From contig JACCIC010000351.1 in assembly GCA_018907035.1 (NCBI GenBank), forward strand, positions 124,001 to 188,000: a DNA stretch of 64,000 nt, written 5' to 3'. The notes under the pieces were generated by a model. It saw only the letters and a program-made list of their open reading frames with translations. It had not been told where the DNA came from and searched no databases. The translations under genes and the position numbers were made by a program. The stretch comes from Sycobia sp. Sy_11. Lineage: Eukaryota; Arthropoda; Insecta; Hymenoptera; Epichrysomallidae. Below, one piece after another: positions 22,001 to 33,169 of this stretch. Position 1 is the first letter of the stretch; each line of letters starts with the position of its first letter.

Positions 22001-23340
22001 TTAAAAAAATATGTAAAAACAAATATTCCTAAATTAGTAGCGGATCAATCTGAAGCATTTCACATTATTTGTAGCAGTATAAATAAGAATAATCCTATGT
22101 TTTTTTTCTTAGATGCTCCTGGAGGTACTGGGAAAACATTTTTGATAAATCTTCTGGCTCAAATTAGGTTAACTGGAACTATTGCAATTGGGGTGGCTTC
22201 ATCAGGTATTGCTGCTACATTTATTTATGGTGGAAGAACTGCACATTCGACTTTTAAGTTGCCATTAAATGTTTCGTGTAGACAACAATCAGTTTGATCT
22301 ATTCGTAAAAATGGACCTTTGGGTAGACTTCTACAAGAAACTAAATATGGGATAAATGCACAATGAGTCATCGAGCTCATATTGAAGCCCTTAATCTAAG
22401 CCTTCAAGATATTCTCTCTTGCAGTAAATTAATGGGTGGAATAACTGTTGTTTTTGCAGGAGATTTTCGACAAACATTACCTGTCATTGCAAGAGGAACA
22501 AGGGCAGATATTGTTGAAGCATGTCTGAAATCATCGCCAATATGGAAAAGTGTTCAAACGCTCAGATTATCGACTATGCTGACTTTCCTTTAAAGTTATT
22601 AACTATTGGAAATGGAACTGCTTTTAATAATCGCGGCTATATTTCTATAATCAATTATAATATTGGTACAATTTTATATACTGTAGATGACCTAATTTCT
22701 CACATTTATCCTCAAGTTGATAGTCTATTAGAAAAACCGTTTGAGTGGCTTTGCGATAGATCGATAATTATGCCTCGAAATCTATCTGCTTTTGAAATTA
22801 ATAGTATTATTTTAGAAAAAGTTGGAGGTACATTTAAGGAATAAACATCCATCGATGCTACTGTTAATACTGAAGATGCTATTCATTTTCCAACAGAGTT
22901 CTTAAATTCTTTAAATTCTGCAGGATTTCCATCACATATTCTTCGAGTGAAATTAGGAGTTCCAATTATTTTACTATAAAACCTTTATCCTCCAAGGTTA
23001 TGTAATGGCACGAGATTGCGAGTAAAGCATATGAGCAATCATATTATTAAAGCGACTATTTTAACTGGCCCAGCTGCAGGAGAGACGGCTCTGATACCCC
23101 GAATCCCAATGATCCCAACAGATTTACCATTTCAGTTTAAAAGATTGCAGTTTCCAATGAAACTTTCTTTTGCGATTACAATTAATAAAGCCCAGGGACA
23201 AACATTTAAACATATCGGCATAGATTTACGATCAGATTGTTTTTCACATGGTCAATTATATGTTGCACTTTCTAGAACTGGTAATTCTGAAAATCAATAT
23301 ATTTTGTTACCACAAAATCTAACTGTTACAAAAAATATCA
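19060..23340 (+). pseudogene. Helitron Rep-helicase (decayed)
   Basis: This is a rolling-circle transposon protein: Helitron-like N domain, HUH nuclease and Pif1-type helicase. Order: RQ-rich N-terminus and ICNHC...KWKGEAPSMCC (19360-19420, zinc-finger-like), N domain (19414-20440; one TAA at 20119-20121), ARKYGRPDLFITFMCNPEWP (20449), GLPHSHILVLLE with the two metal-binding histidines (20670), IRYICKYITKGSD with the tyrosine pair (21050), then the helicase Walker A DAPGGTGKTF (22110), Walker B-side VVFAGDFRQTLPVI (22450) and the last motif KAQGQTFKHIGIDL (23190), LYVALSR (23255). Frameshifts occur near 20440, 21470 and 22300; a small deletion is near 22575; extra stops are at 22296, 22842 and 22977. 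It ends directly before an AT microsatellite. Helitron termini (5' TC, 3' hairpin plus CTRR) are not identified. Confidence 0.93.
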
Positions 23341-23353
23341 TATATACAAGCAT

Positions 23354-23354
<1 letters not shown>

Positions 23355-23414
<60 letters not shown>
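23355..23414. repeat. (AT)n microsatellite at the Helitron gene end
   Basis: About 30 AT units starting within ten codons of the expected helicase C-terminus. Confidence 0.97.
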
Positions 23415-23416
<2 letters not shown>

Positions 23417-25010
23417 AACTAAATTTTACGAACTAACTATTGCTGTAAGCAACATAAAATTGTTATAATATAGTTAAATAATATCTATAGGAAAAAACAA
23501 TTAGACTAAAAATTGCAGTAAGAAATTTTAATTAACGTTCCCGTAAAATGACAGATTTTCCAATAATGTCAATTTATGTGAACATCAGAATTGGCATTTA
23601 TAATTTTTATTACAACTTTTGTTTTTCATATAACAAAACAAAATGTAGTTTTTTAATAAAACAAGTTTATAAATATATCCACCACCAATTGATATTATGT
23701 TAGTAACAATTTTAGTAAACTATTTATAAAAACAGAATATTTAACATTATTAACGTGTGTAATAAATATAAACTTTTTATTAAAAATACGTATCGTTAAA
23801 TGAATATTTAAAAAAAAATGGAAAAAAATATCTACACCAAATTTCAGTAAAACGAACTAATTACCTTACCGCTTATATTTATCAAATGAACATAAATTTT
23901 GCATGAGAAACTCAAGAATTTTAGTCCGTCAAATAAAAAATTGTAATATAATATGCAGGTATTATTTTTTGTTCATTTGAACGTTTTGTTACGGTCTAAT
24001 TTATATTTGTTATATTTAGATTTAATTTTAAAATTTATTATTAAAATGTGAGCTTTAGGTTTAAGTTTTCTCAAGGCGAAATTTAATATAATTTCGTCGA
24101 ATAGTTATAATTACTGATAAAGTTAAGATTTTGTAACTATTTTATTTACTTAAATGGACGTGTATATTACTACACTATGATATAAAATATAATCTGAAGA
24201 TACGTATGTATGTAGTGTTAAGATTGAATTATTATAATAAAATCAATTCGTGAAATTGAAATTGAGATTGGTATGTTTATAAGAACTGTTTGTATTAGGA
24301 TAATGTTACTCGGCGCGACTAAAATTATGAATAAAGATGATTGATAATTATAGGAGATTAGTCACAAACAGATTATATAATATAATATTATTAAACTTTA
24401 AAAATTAATGTTAATTTAGAAATGATTTTAATGATAAATTATATATTACACGATATTTTAAATTATATTCGATTATATTATAAACCGAGGAAAGAAAAAC
24501 TTGTATTACTTATTTGTAAAGCAAGTCAGCGAAATTTTTATAATTATAGTTTTTATTTACGAATTCATTTAGATCTATATAGTTAAAGCAAAAACTACGC
24601 ATTCGAATTTAGTAAGCATTTTTTAAGTATATAAAATAAAATAACAACTCGAGTGACTTTGTAATAACCAGTGCTGTGACTGGAAAATTTCATATTTTCT
24701 ACAATGAATGGATGTATGTAATTGAGAGATTGGGTGCCGTGCCTGGAAAACGTAGGTTTTCGAAATCTGTACTTTCTTCGGCATGCATTCATTTGGTGGA
24801 AAATGTGACTATTTTCGAAAGCTGTTGAACTCTATCAAAACGTAGAGATGCATTCTACAAATGTAGAGATAAAATTGTCCACAAAGATTGGATTCTTTCC
24901 GGGCCATATGGCTGCGAGACAAAGCTGTTCGAGATTGTCGCGTAACGTTACACCCTTTGTCGCTAAGTTCACGAAAACTACGTCGATTAGTGGGGGTCGA
25001 GACTATAAAA
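23415..25010. other. AT-rich stretch, no confident gene
   Basis: Presumably includes the Helitron 3' end and older DNA. Nothing else is recognised. Confidence 0.4.
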
Positions 25011-25013
25011 ATA

Positions 25014-25060
25014 TGAGCGTCTTTATTCGAGTTATTCTTATTTTGCTGGCTTCGCTAAGG
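25014..25060 (+). CDS. Candidate first coding exon with signal peptide
   Basis: ATG at 25014 opens MSVFIRVILILLASL, a short hydrophobic segment typical of a secretion signal. It is followed directly by a good splice-donor match, CTAAG|GTGCGT, at 25060/25061. A TATAAAAA string sits immediately upstream. Small secreted insect proteins often have such first exons, but no downstream exon is recognised, so this may be chance in AT-rich DNA. Confidence 0.25.
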
Positions 25061-25549
25061 TGCGTTATATATATTTTATATTATATTTTCACCATCATTA
25101 AAAATAGTTGTTTATAAAAAAAATTGAAGTTTTATTTCATAGTCCATTAGTTGATAATACATTTATTAATAAAGATATAGATACAAAATCATAACAACAA
25201 CAGTAACGTTACTACGGTGTAATATATCTATATTGTACACAATTATGACGTCAGTCGGAGTAGGCAGCACAGTGTTAAATCTACAGAATAATAAAACTAT
25301 AAAAATTGCTAATTAACAAAACATATTAAGAATAAAAATGCACTTCTTAGAAAGTAAGCCTCATAAAGCACTTTGAATATGAAATTTTTTATAATTTAAT
25401 AATAAATAGTGAACTGTATTTTTATTATCAATAATATGAATTATCAAAAACTACTATTAGTGGCTTACTTTCTGTAATTTTCAATTAAGCTTATTATTAG
25501 CAGAACTTTTAACTCTTTTCAATTTAGAATCTTGTGCATCGTCATTCAT

Positions 25550-25930
25550 CTATTTTAACTTAAAATAACTATTAACTTTTACAAAGAAAGCTACGACAAA
25601 TTCACGATGAGATTTGCATAATTCATTACAAGTCCAAAATTCTGCATACGCAGCAGCTATTTCTAAACTTATTTTCTTTTGCAAAAATTCACCAACATTT
25701 TCAGAGTAACTAATTAATTTAAAATTATTCTCAAAAATTCTTATTGCAACAGCTATTACATTATTGAAATGATCGGATGGAATGCAAAGGTTACCTAGGT
25801 TCTTTTTCCTTCATGAACTTTAACAGCTTTAAAAAATAGTAGAAGATCGGCACTTACTTCATAATTAGAGTTACTTGTGCGCGTTAAAGAATCTCGACAT
25901 ATTTCACAATTGAATTTGGATATTAATTTA
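25550..25930 (-). pseudogene. P-element/THAP9-like transposase, C-terminal part
   Basis: Minus strand. PRKLISKFNCEICRDSL and a following SADLLLFFKAVKVHEGK match the C-terminal 'KKV...F.C..C..SL' region of P-element-like transposases. After a frameshift in an A run near 25800 the frame continues NLCIPSDHFNNVIAVAIRIF and FLQKKISLEIAAAYAEFWTC to a stop at 25550-25552. It is separated from the rest of the gene by a mariner inserted at 25931-27201. Confidence 0.7.
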
Positions 25931-27201
25931 CGAGGGTGGATTGAGAAGTTTTCAGTCTGCCCAAGAGATGGCGCCACTAGGCCTACCTTGAGGTGGCGTT
26001 CTATAGTACCATCCTTATATAGCTTGTAGCTATAGTTTCTGCCCGATTGCCATGTTAGTTTAGGTTTGAGTTTTAGTTTTTTTTTCCTAAAAATGGAAAA
26101 ACTGGAAAATCGTGCTGTCATCAAATACTTTTGTTTGATGGGGTTAACGCCGAAGGAAATTAAAGAAGAGATGAACTCAACACTGGGGACATCATTCCCA
26201 TCATATTCAACCATTAAGCAGTGGGTTTCCGAGTTTAAAAGGGGTCGTGTGAGCACCTCTGATGAGCCTCGCTCAGGACGCCCTATTGAGGTCACAACTC
26301 CAGATATGGTCGAAAAAAAATCCATCAAATAGTACTGAAAGACCGCAGATTAAAAGTACATGAGATAGCTTAGACCTGTAAGATGTCATATGAACATGTA
26401 CAAAATATTTTGCACCAACATTTGTATATGGAAAAGCTCTGTGCAAGATGGGTGCCGCGTTTGCTAACAGTCGACCAGAAATTCATTTGAAAGAACACTT
26501 CTACCGCCAATTTGGCGTTGTACAAGCGTAATCCAAGCGAATTTTTGTGTCGATTCGTAACCATTGACGAAACTTGGGTCCACCACTACACTCCTGAAAT
26601 GAAGCAGCAGTCTAAACAGTGGATTGGACCAGTGGACCAACTCCAAAGAGGGCAAAAACAATTTTTTCGGTGAACAAGGTTATGGCTACTGTTTTTTGGG
26701 ATGCAAGAGGTATTATATTGATTAACTTGAAAAGCGTAAAACTATCACTGGTCAATACTATGCAGAGTTATTGCAACGTTTGAGCCACGAAGTGAAAATT
26801 AAATGACCTCGTCTGCCGAAGAAAAAAATCTTCTTTCATCACGATAACGCAATAGCGCACGCGTCAATCGTTGTGATGGCTAAAATCAACGATCTGAAGT
26901 TTGAATTGATGCCGCACCTTCTCTACTCTCCAAACCTAGCCTCGAGTGGCTATTATCTGTTTTCCAACCTCAAAAAATGGCTTGGCGGTAAGAGATTTGC
27001 GGACAATGAAGAAGTAATCGAAGCTGTAAATGGGTATTTTGAGGAGCTTGACGAATCAGTCTATAGAGATGGCATTACTAGACTAGAACATCGCTATGAG
27101 AAATGTATTAGCCTTGGAAGAGATTATGTTGAGAAATAAAAGAAAAATTTTAAAAACGTTGTTTTTCTTGATCAGGCAGGAAACTTATCAATCCACCCGC
27201 G
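25931..27201 (+). mobile_element. Mariner, irritans-like, copy B3, inserted in the P element
   Basis: 1.27-kb element with inverted ends CGAGGGTGGATTGA...AAG at the left and the matching TATCAATCCACCCGCG at the right. The left flank is TA (25929-25930); the right flank is TG. It interrupts the P-element-like transposase on the opposite strand. Confidence 0.92.
26093..27139 (+). pseudogene. Mariner transposase (irritans-like), broken
   Basis: Starts [20 protein letters not shown], followed by the helix-turn-helix ([20 protein letters not shown]), [15 protein letters not shown], then a frameshift in an A run at about 26313 and a stop near 26370. Later blocks are VTIDETWVHHYTPEM (first Asp), a frameshift, FHHDNAIAHAS (second Asp) and 26873-27139 with SPNLASSGYYLF. 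In the last, the third catalytic Asp (normally PSDY) is Gly. C-terminus DYVEK. It is inactive by both frame and active-site changes. Confidence 0.88.
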
Positions 27202-29600
27202 TGGATTTAGTTGATTTTTTGCATTAGGTGTATTTAAATGTGTAATACTATCAGCACTTTAGGGTCTCAGCATTATCATCATTTTGTAAAATATCAACTA
27301 ATTTGGTATTTTCTTTAGCGAAAATGCTTGCATCAGAAACATCATAATCTACGTTATTTAAAAGAGTAAATTTTTTATGGAACAATGTATGTGTAAATTC
27401 ATGCTCTGATGAAGGTATTTTATTACTAATGTCAGAATTTTGGACTTCCATAGATTGTACGCAATCTTCAATTAAATCTAAAACCGGTAGTGCTAACAAT
27501 GGTTTCGTCTCAGCAGGTTTGCAGTTTGTTAATTTAGAAGTTGAATTAAGATTAGCTGTCATAGAATATTTTAAATTAAGGCGCAATTGCGTAGCAGTAG
27601 GATTTCCATTATGACCGCAGCGACTTAAATTTTCTAATGGATCTTGTTTTAACCGTGAAGGTTATAAATAATTCCTACCGTTTTCTTTCATATCTTCCCA
27701 TTGTAACAAAATAATGTTAGTAGTTAAATATAAACCTGCAAAACAAGGAGGATTGTTACAATCTACACAAGTTTTTTGCCAAACTAAACTATTTCTCAAA
27801 AAATCAATAACTTGAGGATTATTTTCTGATAATGGTCGACTTAAAGAATTTTTATCGTTTGGACTTCGCCTATTAAAACAATCAAAAAGGTCAATAAATT
27901 TTTTTAGCATCCCTGCTGTTCTATGCAATCGGGATGTTTTCAAGGATTCCTAGGGTCCCTTGCACCAACTAGTATAGCCAAAGAAATAGAATTACTAAAA
28001 ATTTGTGCAGCTAAACTTACATTCATTCTTCCAAATGCATTAGTATCTAAATGCTATCGGTCAGCTTTGCTGCTGCTTTGCACGGAAGATTTTTTTTGCG
28101 TTCACGGAATTCTCGGAGAACATCCCACGAAACATGTTTGTCACTAATAGTTAATTTATGCCTTCTAAAATTCTTTCTTAAGCATTTAATTAAGTGAGGA
28201 GCATCAAAATTAAAAAAAAAATTTCATTATTAAACTCGATATAAGGCTTATCCGTAGTTATTTTTAATAATGTAATGGTAGATTGTTTTAGCGCCCCTAA
28301 ATCGCAAACCATGTATTTAACTACAAAACCGACCTCTTTAACGTAACTTCACACAACTAAAAATAGTGTTTTTAATAATCGAGCATTAACACTGTTACTG
28401 GAGACATAGTAACAAATTGGCTGCCGCTAATTGTGCTGCCTTCCTCGTAACATGAAAACCAAAACTTCATTTCCAATTTCTGAAGTACACTTATATTCAC
28501 CCATATCAGTGTAATCTTCAACAATGTTTTCAAATTATATTCTAACCAGTTTTAAATGGACATTTCATCCGATAATAATACATATTCACGTTCTTTTGTT
28601 GTCATACCTACAGTTTTTGTTTTTAATAATTTAAATAAATTATCACTTTTATCCGGTGTTAAATCTAATTCGTTTACGCACCTTTTAATACTAACTCCTT
28701 CTAATACTTTTGTTACTAACACAAGGTAATGCTAAATATTTTGTCTCTCACAGTTAACAATAAACAATCAATAAAACAATGATAGAGAAAATTCTTTTTC
28801 ATCATCGGCCCATTTTCTTAGTTTTACATGATTTATTTGCATTTTAAATAATTATAATTGATTTTCATGTAATTTTTCGAATTCTTTCGCCAACGCAAAT
28901 GAAGGTTCATTCTTCTTAATTTTGCTTTTTAAAAAAATAATCTTTTTTGTTTTTGATATTATTTCTATGTTAAATACTTTGTTTTTAGCTTGATATTTTT
29001 TTTAATTTTAATTATATGATTTTCAGATCTCTGTTTTATATTTTAAATAATAACATCTTTAGCATCATTCTGTTGCTGCAATGAAGCTAATTTACCTTGC
29101 AATTCTTTAATTGTTTTTTCATTATTTAAAATTTGAAGATCTATATTTAAAGAATTATTATTAATAATATTAATGGTATTGATATCATTTGCAAAATTAG
29201 AAGAGACAATTCCTACGAGTGTTAACGGCTTTGCATTTATTATTAATTGACGTGCTTCAATATTATCAATTAAATCATGATTATTTACAAGATTATCATT
29301 ATTAAGCGAATGACCTAAAGGCAAATCAATTTCTGAACAATCCATTTCTTCATTGACATTATGCAAATCATCAGATACTATGTGAGTAGCTTTATCGATT
29401 GGAAGAGCATTTTTCTTTAATTTTTCCGTATCTGTCGCATCAATACTCATTACTTGATCCTCCGTAAAATGATTGGAGCAAATCCTTTTCTTCTCTAAAG
29501 CTTTATTAGATAAATCTAATAAAGACAGATTTTCTGAATAAATGATCCACCGATTGCCTAAAAGGATCAATAACAATTTTCTAAAATTTAGAAATGATAT
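27202..29600 (-). pseudogene. P-element/THAP9-like transposase, N-terminal and core parts
   Basis: Minus strand. From 29576: SNKALEKKRICSNHFTEDQV and LKKNALPI, the second half of a THAP zinc-finger DNA-binding domain, followed by an acidic linker and a coiled coil (ILNNEKTIKELQGKLASLQQ; 29100-29040). The core (29000-27950) is heavily frameshifted. It re-emerges at 27943 with LHRTAGMLKKFIDLFDCFNR and RPLSENNPQVIDFLRNSLVW, then CNNPPCFAGLYLTTNIILLQ. Around 27660-27600 comes the 'SRL.QDPLEN' segment, then NPTATQLRLNLKYSMTANL. These are landmarks of P-element/THAP9 transposases. The frame then runs into the mariner at 27201 and resumes at 25930. P-type terminal repeats are not identified. Confidence 0.8.
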
Positions 29601-29639
29601 AAGATTGTAGGAGTATAGTATGTTGAAAATTTTCGGCTT

Positions 29640-29935
29640 AATATCAAGACTTTATTCAAGGCTGATTTCGCTTGATTTCTACCTTTATCAAGCTTTATGT
29701 TAAGGTATATCTAGCTTGATTTTTCGCTTCTCTTGAACTTCAATAAAACTTGATTTTGAGGCATATCCAGATGTTTTTTGAATTTAACTGAATGACAATC
29801 AAACTTGATTTTGAGGTCAACATAGCTTGATTTGTAGCTTGATTTCGAGTCATATCCAGCTTCATTTTTGGTTTCTGAGGTCAATCAAGCTTGATTTAGA
29901 GGTAAAAATCTAGCTTCATTTTTTCATTTTATTTT
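29640..29935. repeat. Degenerate minisatellite with AGCTTGATTT core
   Basis: The string (A)GCTTGATTT, usually followed by TGAGGCATATCC or GAGGTCAA, recurs about ten times at irregular 20-35-bp spacing. No coding is seen. Confidence 0.7.
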
Positions 29936-30130
29936 AAAAACAAGCAAAACATGAAATTAGGAAATTTCAATCGTGAATTAAGTGAAAAATGAAGCTAATA
30001 TAAGTACACTACATTTGCAAACAAACTCGATCAATTTCCAAATTAAGCCATAAATGAAGCCGCATGTGTCGAAATCATGTTTGACTGTTTATATAGATTT
30101 TAAAAACCAAGCTCCATTTATATAAAAATA

Positions 30131-30235
30131 TGTGAACATTGTCAATAAATTTAAGAAAATGGTAGAAACTAGGAATAAACTGAAACCTTGTTTCTGATTT
30201 GTAAATTAATAATTTAATTCGGCTGTAAGTTTTCA
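30131..30235. repeat. Dispersed repeat, copy 2
   Basis: Partner of 16301-16400 (see the shared strings there). The neighbouring sequence differs, so these are two insertions or relics of one unknown family. Confidence 0.65.
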
Positions 30236-30846
30236 TAAATGTATAGAAAGTGGGAGAGGTATGTCAGTGTACTTGTAATGGGAAGGTCCGTAAAGTAATT
30301 AAAAATGAAGGGGAATCGTGGAAAGCCAGCGGAAGGACTAAAAGTGATGGTATGTGAGTGAGAGAGAAGGAGAGGGAATGTTAGTGGATGGAGACGATAC
30401 TGTCTCAGATGGTGAAAGTCCACAATAGGAGATGCGAGGAAATGGACATCGGCCCATATAAGCGAGTGAGTGGAGGGGAGAGTGGAGCGAGGGGGAGAAG
30501 AGAGAGGGCCAAGAACGTGATCAGGACAAAAGAAAAAACCACCATCCGAGAGTGAGAGTGAGAGAGAGAGAGAGAGAAGGAGAGCGGCAGTAAGGGAGAG
30601 GGCAAGAGGACGGACTACGGATGACTCTCGGTCGGACGGAGGCGGTGCAGCGTACGGTCGGGCATTACCATTCCGAACGTTGCCGTGAGTACATAAGACT
30701 TGTTCAATATTTTACCGCGTTTTATGTATGTAAATTCATTCAGTTGTAGTCTCGAAACAATTTGATTAATAAAGCAGTACAAATACCAGGGACCAGATTG
30801 ATTTTAGTATAAGGGACATGAACATTCGGAAGGGGCAACGTTACAC
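30236..30846. other. GA-rich stretch ending in an LTR-like tail
   Basis: A purine-rich plus strand (30280-30610) is followed by a GC-richer block, an AATAAAG polyadenylation-like signal at about 30769 and a terminal ...GGGGCAACGTTACA. This resembles an insect LTR 3' end. A matching TGT start could be TGTAATGGG at 30269, but no target duplication is seen. Confidence 0.3.
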
Positions 30847-31200
30847 ATATATATAATGGATAATCTTTTAAAAATGTATACTATATATATATGTGAAAGA
30901 ATATAAGATATATGTAAGATATATATAATCAGATAATGAATGAAGAAAATGTATATACGCATATAATGGATATATCTTAAATATGTATGTTATAAATATG
31001 TGAATGAATATAAAATATATGTAAGATATATATATATAATCAGATTAAAAAAAATGACAAAAATATATATATACGCATTTCTACTGGCTGTATGTTAAAT
31101 ATATATGTTATAAATGTGTGAACGAATAGAAAATATATGTAAAATAAATATAATCATGTAACAAATAAAGGCAAACATATATACACATGTATAATGAATA
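30847..31200. repeat. Tandem repeat, ~115-bp unit, about three copies
   Basis: The block ATGGATA..TCTTAAA.ATGTAT...TGTGAATGAATAT.A.ATATATGTAAGATATATATAATCAG recurs at about 30855, 30965 and 31085, with increasing divergence in the last unit. Confidence 0.7.
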
Positions 31201-31921
31201 TATATATGCGAACATCAACAGTATGTAAATGATATCAGCATTAATATGCCTAAGGTCAGGATGACAAAGACAGCAGATAAATGTAGCTTACGAACACTTG
31301 CTTTTATTAATAAGGTAAGCAAGCACCAGGCCTGCGTACCGTTCCTTGTAAATAATTACTTACTGATAATATTAAAGTTTAATTTACCTCTCAGGGCAAC
31401 TTATTGCACAACCATAATAATAAATACTTATTGTTATTCGCTCCCCCTTTTACAATAAGTTAAAGAATTCCCAGAACTGTTGACTATTTATTCTACTGAA
31501 TGTTTATGATCCTTAGAAAGTATATATTTTAAATTATATGCATTTTTCTATTACACTTTATTATTTACTAAGTTATACAATACTGTGTAATATTATCACA
31601 TGCATATTACTACTACTATATAACTTATGCTGCCGCATTTTTTGTAAGGGGTTCGCATTTACCGGGACGGAAGGAAAGAAAGAAAAAGAACATCAGAAAA
31701 TGTCAGTATGATATGATTTATATTTTTCAGTTTAGTTGTGCTGTAGCAGCTGACTACGTAGTCAAACAGGCATTCCTTTTCTGCTTTTTGCTCTGTTTTT
31801 TTCTTTCCAACGGGGATTTTCTTTTCGGTAGGGGTTTTCTTTGAATTTTTCCGCGACCAAAATATTTCCACCGAATTCGACATGCATGCAATTTTCACGC
31901 ATGCATGTATGTGTGTCGAGG
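31201..31921. other. No confident gene; includes leader of the LTR element
   Basis: On the minus strand 31921-31650 would be the 5' leader of the LTR element to the right. No gag-like coding follows, so the retroelement body is missing. Frames here are short and unassigned. Confidence 0.4.
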
Positions 31922-31939
31922 GCCCCACGTTGGGCGCCA
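31922..31939 (-). other. Primer-binding site of an LTR element
   Basis: Minus strand reads TGGCGCCCAACGTGGGGC, two bases after the LTR end. This is a standard tRNA-primed PBS sequence of insect LTR elements and fixes the direction of the LTR. Confidence 0.85.
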
Positions 31940-31941
31940 TT

Positions 31942-33064
31942 TGTAATGGAATTTTCTCGTCGCTCAACTTACTTAGAGGCGATGCTGCATGCGTCCGCGG
32001 GTACTCCGTATCAACCTAAAACGGACTAGGGAAATTGACGGGGAAAAATTCAATCGAAAACGAGTTCGGGGTTCACAACGAGCTTCACGCTCTTTATTTA
32101 CTCACACACACTCACACACTCGTGACACTGATATTTCACGCGTACATTTCACTCACATCACATCGCACACTCTTGCCTCACTCATATTAGCGGGTTCCGC
32201 GAACATTCCACATACGTTTAACTCCGACACAACGACATACTTTTCATTACTACACGAGGATGGGGACACACGATAGGGACGCAAAACGGACGGTCGACAG
32301 GGATATGATCGCGGCGGCGGCAGATGCGACGAACCTAGTGTAGAGCGCAGTTAATGGCCAGGTACTTGCCTTCACCATCCTCAGCGGGGCGACCTCGGCC
32401 TTCCTCACGAACGGGCTGCTAGACGCGGTGATCAAAGGTCTCTCTCTCCCTCGCTCGATACCCGTCGGGTAGGCGGCCGCGGCGGCGGCGATGTTGGGCC
32501 CGCTCTCTCGCGCTGCTCGACTCCAGTCAGACAGGCCGTTGGAGGTGCTGTTGTTGCTGGGGCCGTCGGCTGGGTGATGATGGTGGAGGAGAACGGGGTG
32601 CTCTCTGGCGTCGGTCCGCGCCACGACTCCGGTCGGGCAGGCGGCCGCGGCTGCGACGGGGTTGACTGGATGATGGCGACCAGGGTGCCGATCGCTTTCC
32701 CGATGCGGGCAATGGCTTCGACGAGAACCGTCGGGGCTGGGAGCTGAACACTCACTGAGTCCTCTCCGTCCGGAACAGAAACGTCGATATCGAGCCTGAT
32801 AGTAAGGCTTAAAACAGTCTCTTTGCTGACGAACTACAGTACACGAGCCACACACAGTGCGGGGGTAAAGATGTTCCTTTTTCGTTATGGCGTAGTGAAG
32901 ACGCGTCTGTATTGCACCGTGGCTTGACGGAGAAGAAGGTCTTCGCCTCTCTCTCTCTCGGTCAAGCGTCGCGATACGCGTCCTTTAGGCTTGCGAATGT
33001 ACTATTCGCGCTTACGCGCGCACGCGGTTTTAAAACACAGAGACTGCCGATCGGGACGATTACA
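31942..33064 (-). repeat. LTR of a retrotransposon, 1123 bp
   Basis: On the minus strand it begins TGTAATCGTCCCGATCGG and ends TTACA, giving the TGTAA...TTACA inverted termini, and is followed after AA by the PBS. It is GC-rich in the middle, with (GA)n/(CA)n patches. Overlapping frames of 74-201 codons within it (32250-32855) are compositional and show no family features. No second LTR or pol is found, so this is a 5'-LTR-plus-leader fragment. It lies between minisatellites and the Polinton. Confidence 0.75.
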
Positions 33065-33169
33065 AGCTATTAATTCTACTTTTCAGTTGTTCTTTTTCTA
33101 TTGATTACTAATGGAGAACCAATAGAATAATTTCAAGAGTTTCTCTTTATAATATTATCCATTGGCTAT

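Noticed and set aside
30214..30605. Minus-strand frames rich in Ser/Leu/Pro
   Set aside because: Complement of the GA-rich stretch; compositional only.
32250..32855. Overlapping 201-, 107- and 74-codon frames on the minus strand
   Set aside because: They lie within the GC-rich LTR, overlap each other in different frames, and show only proline/serine/arginine bias with no motif.
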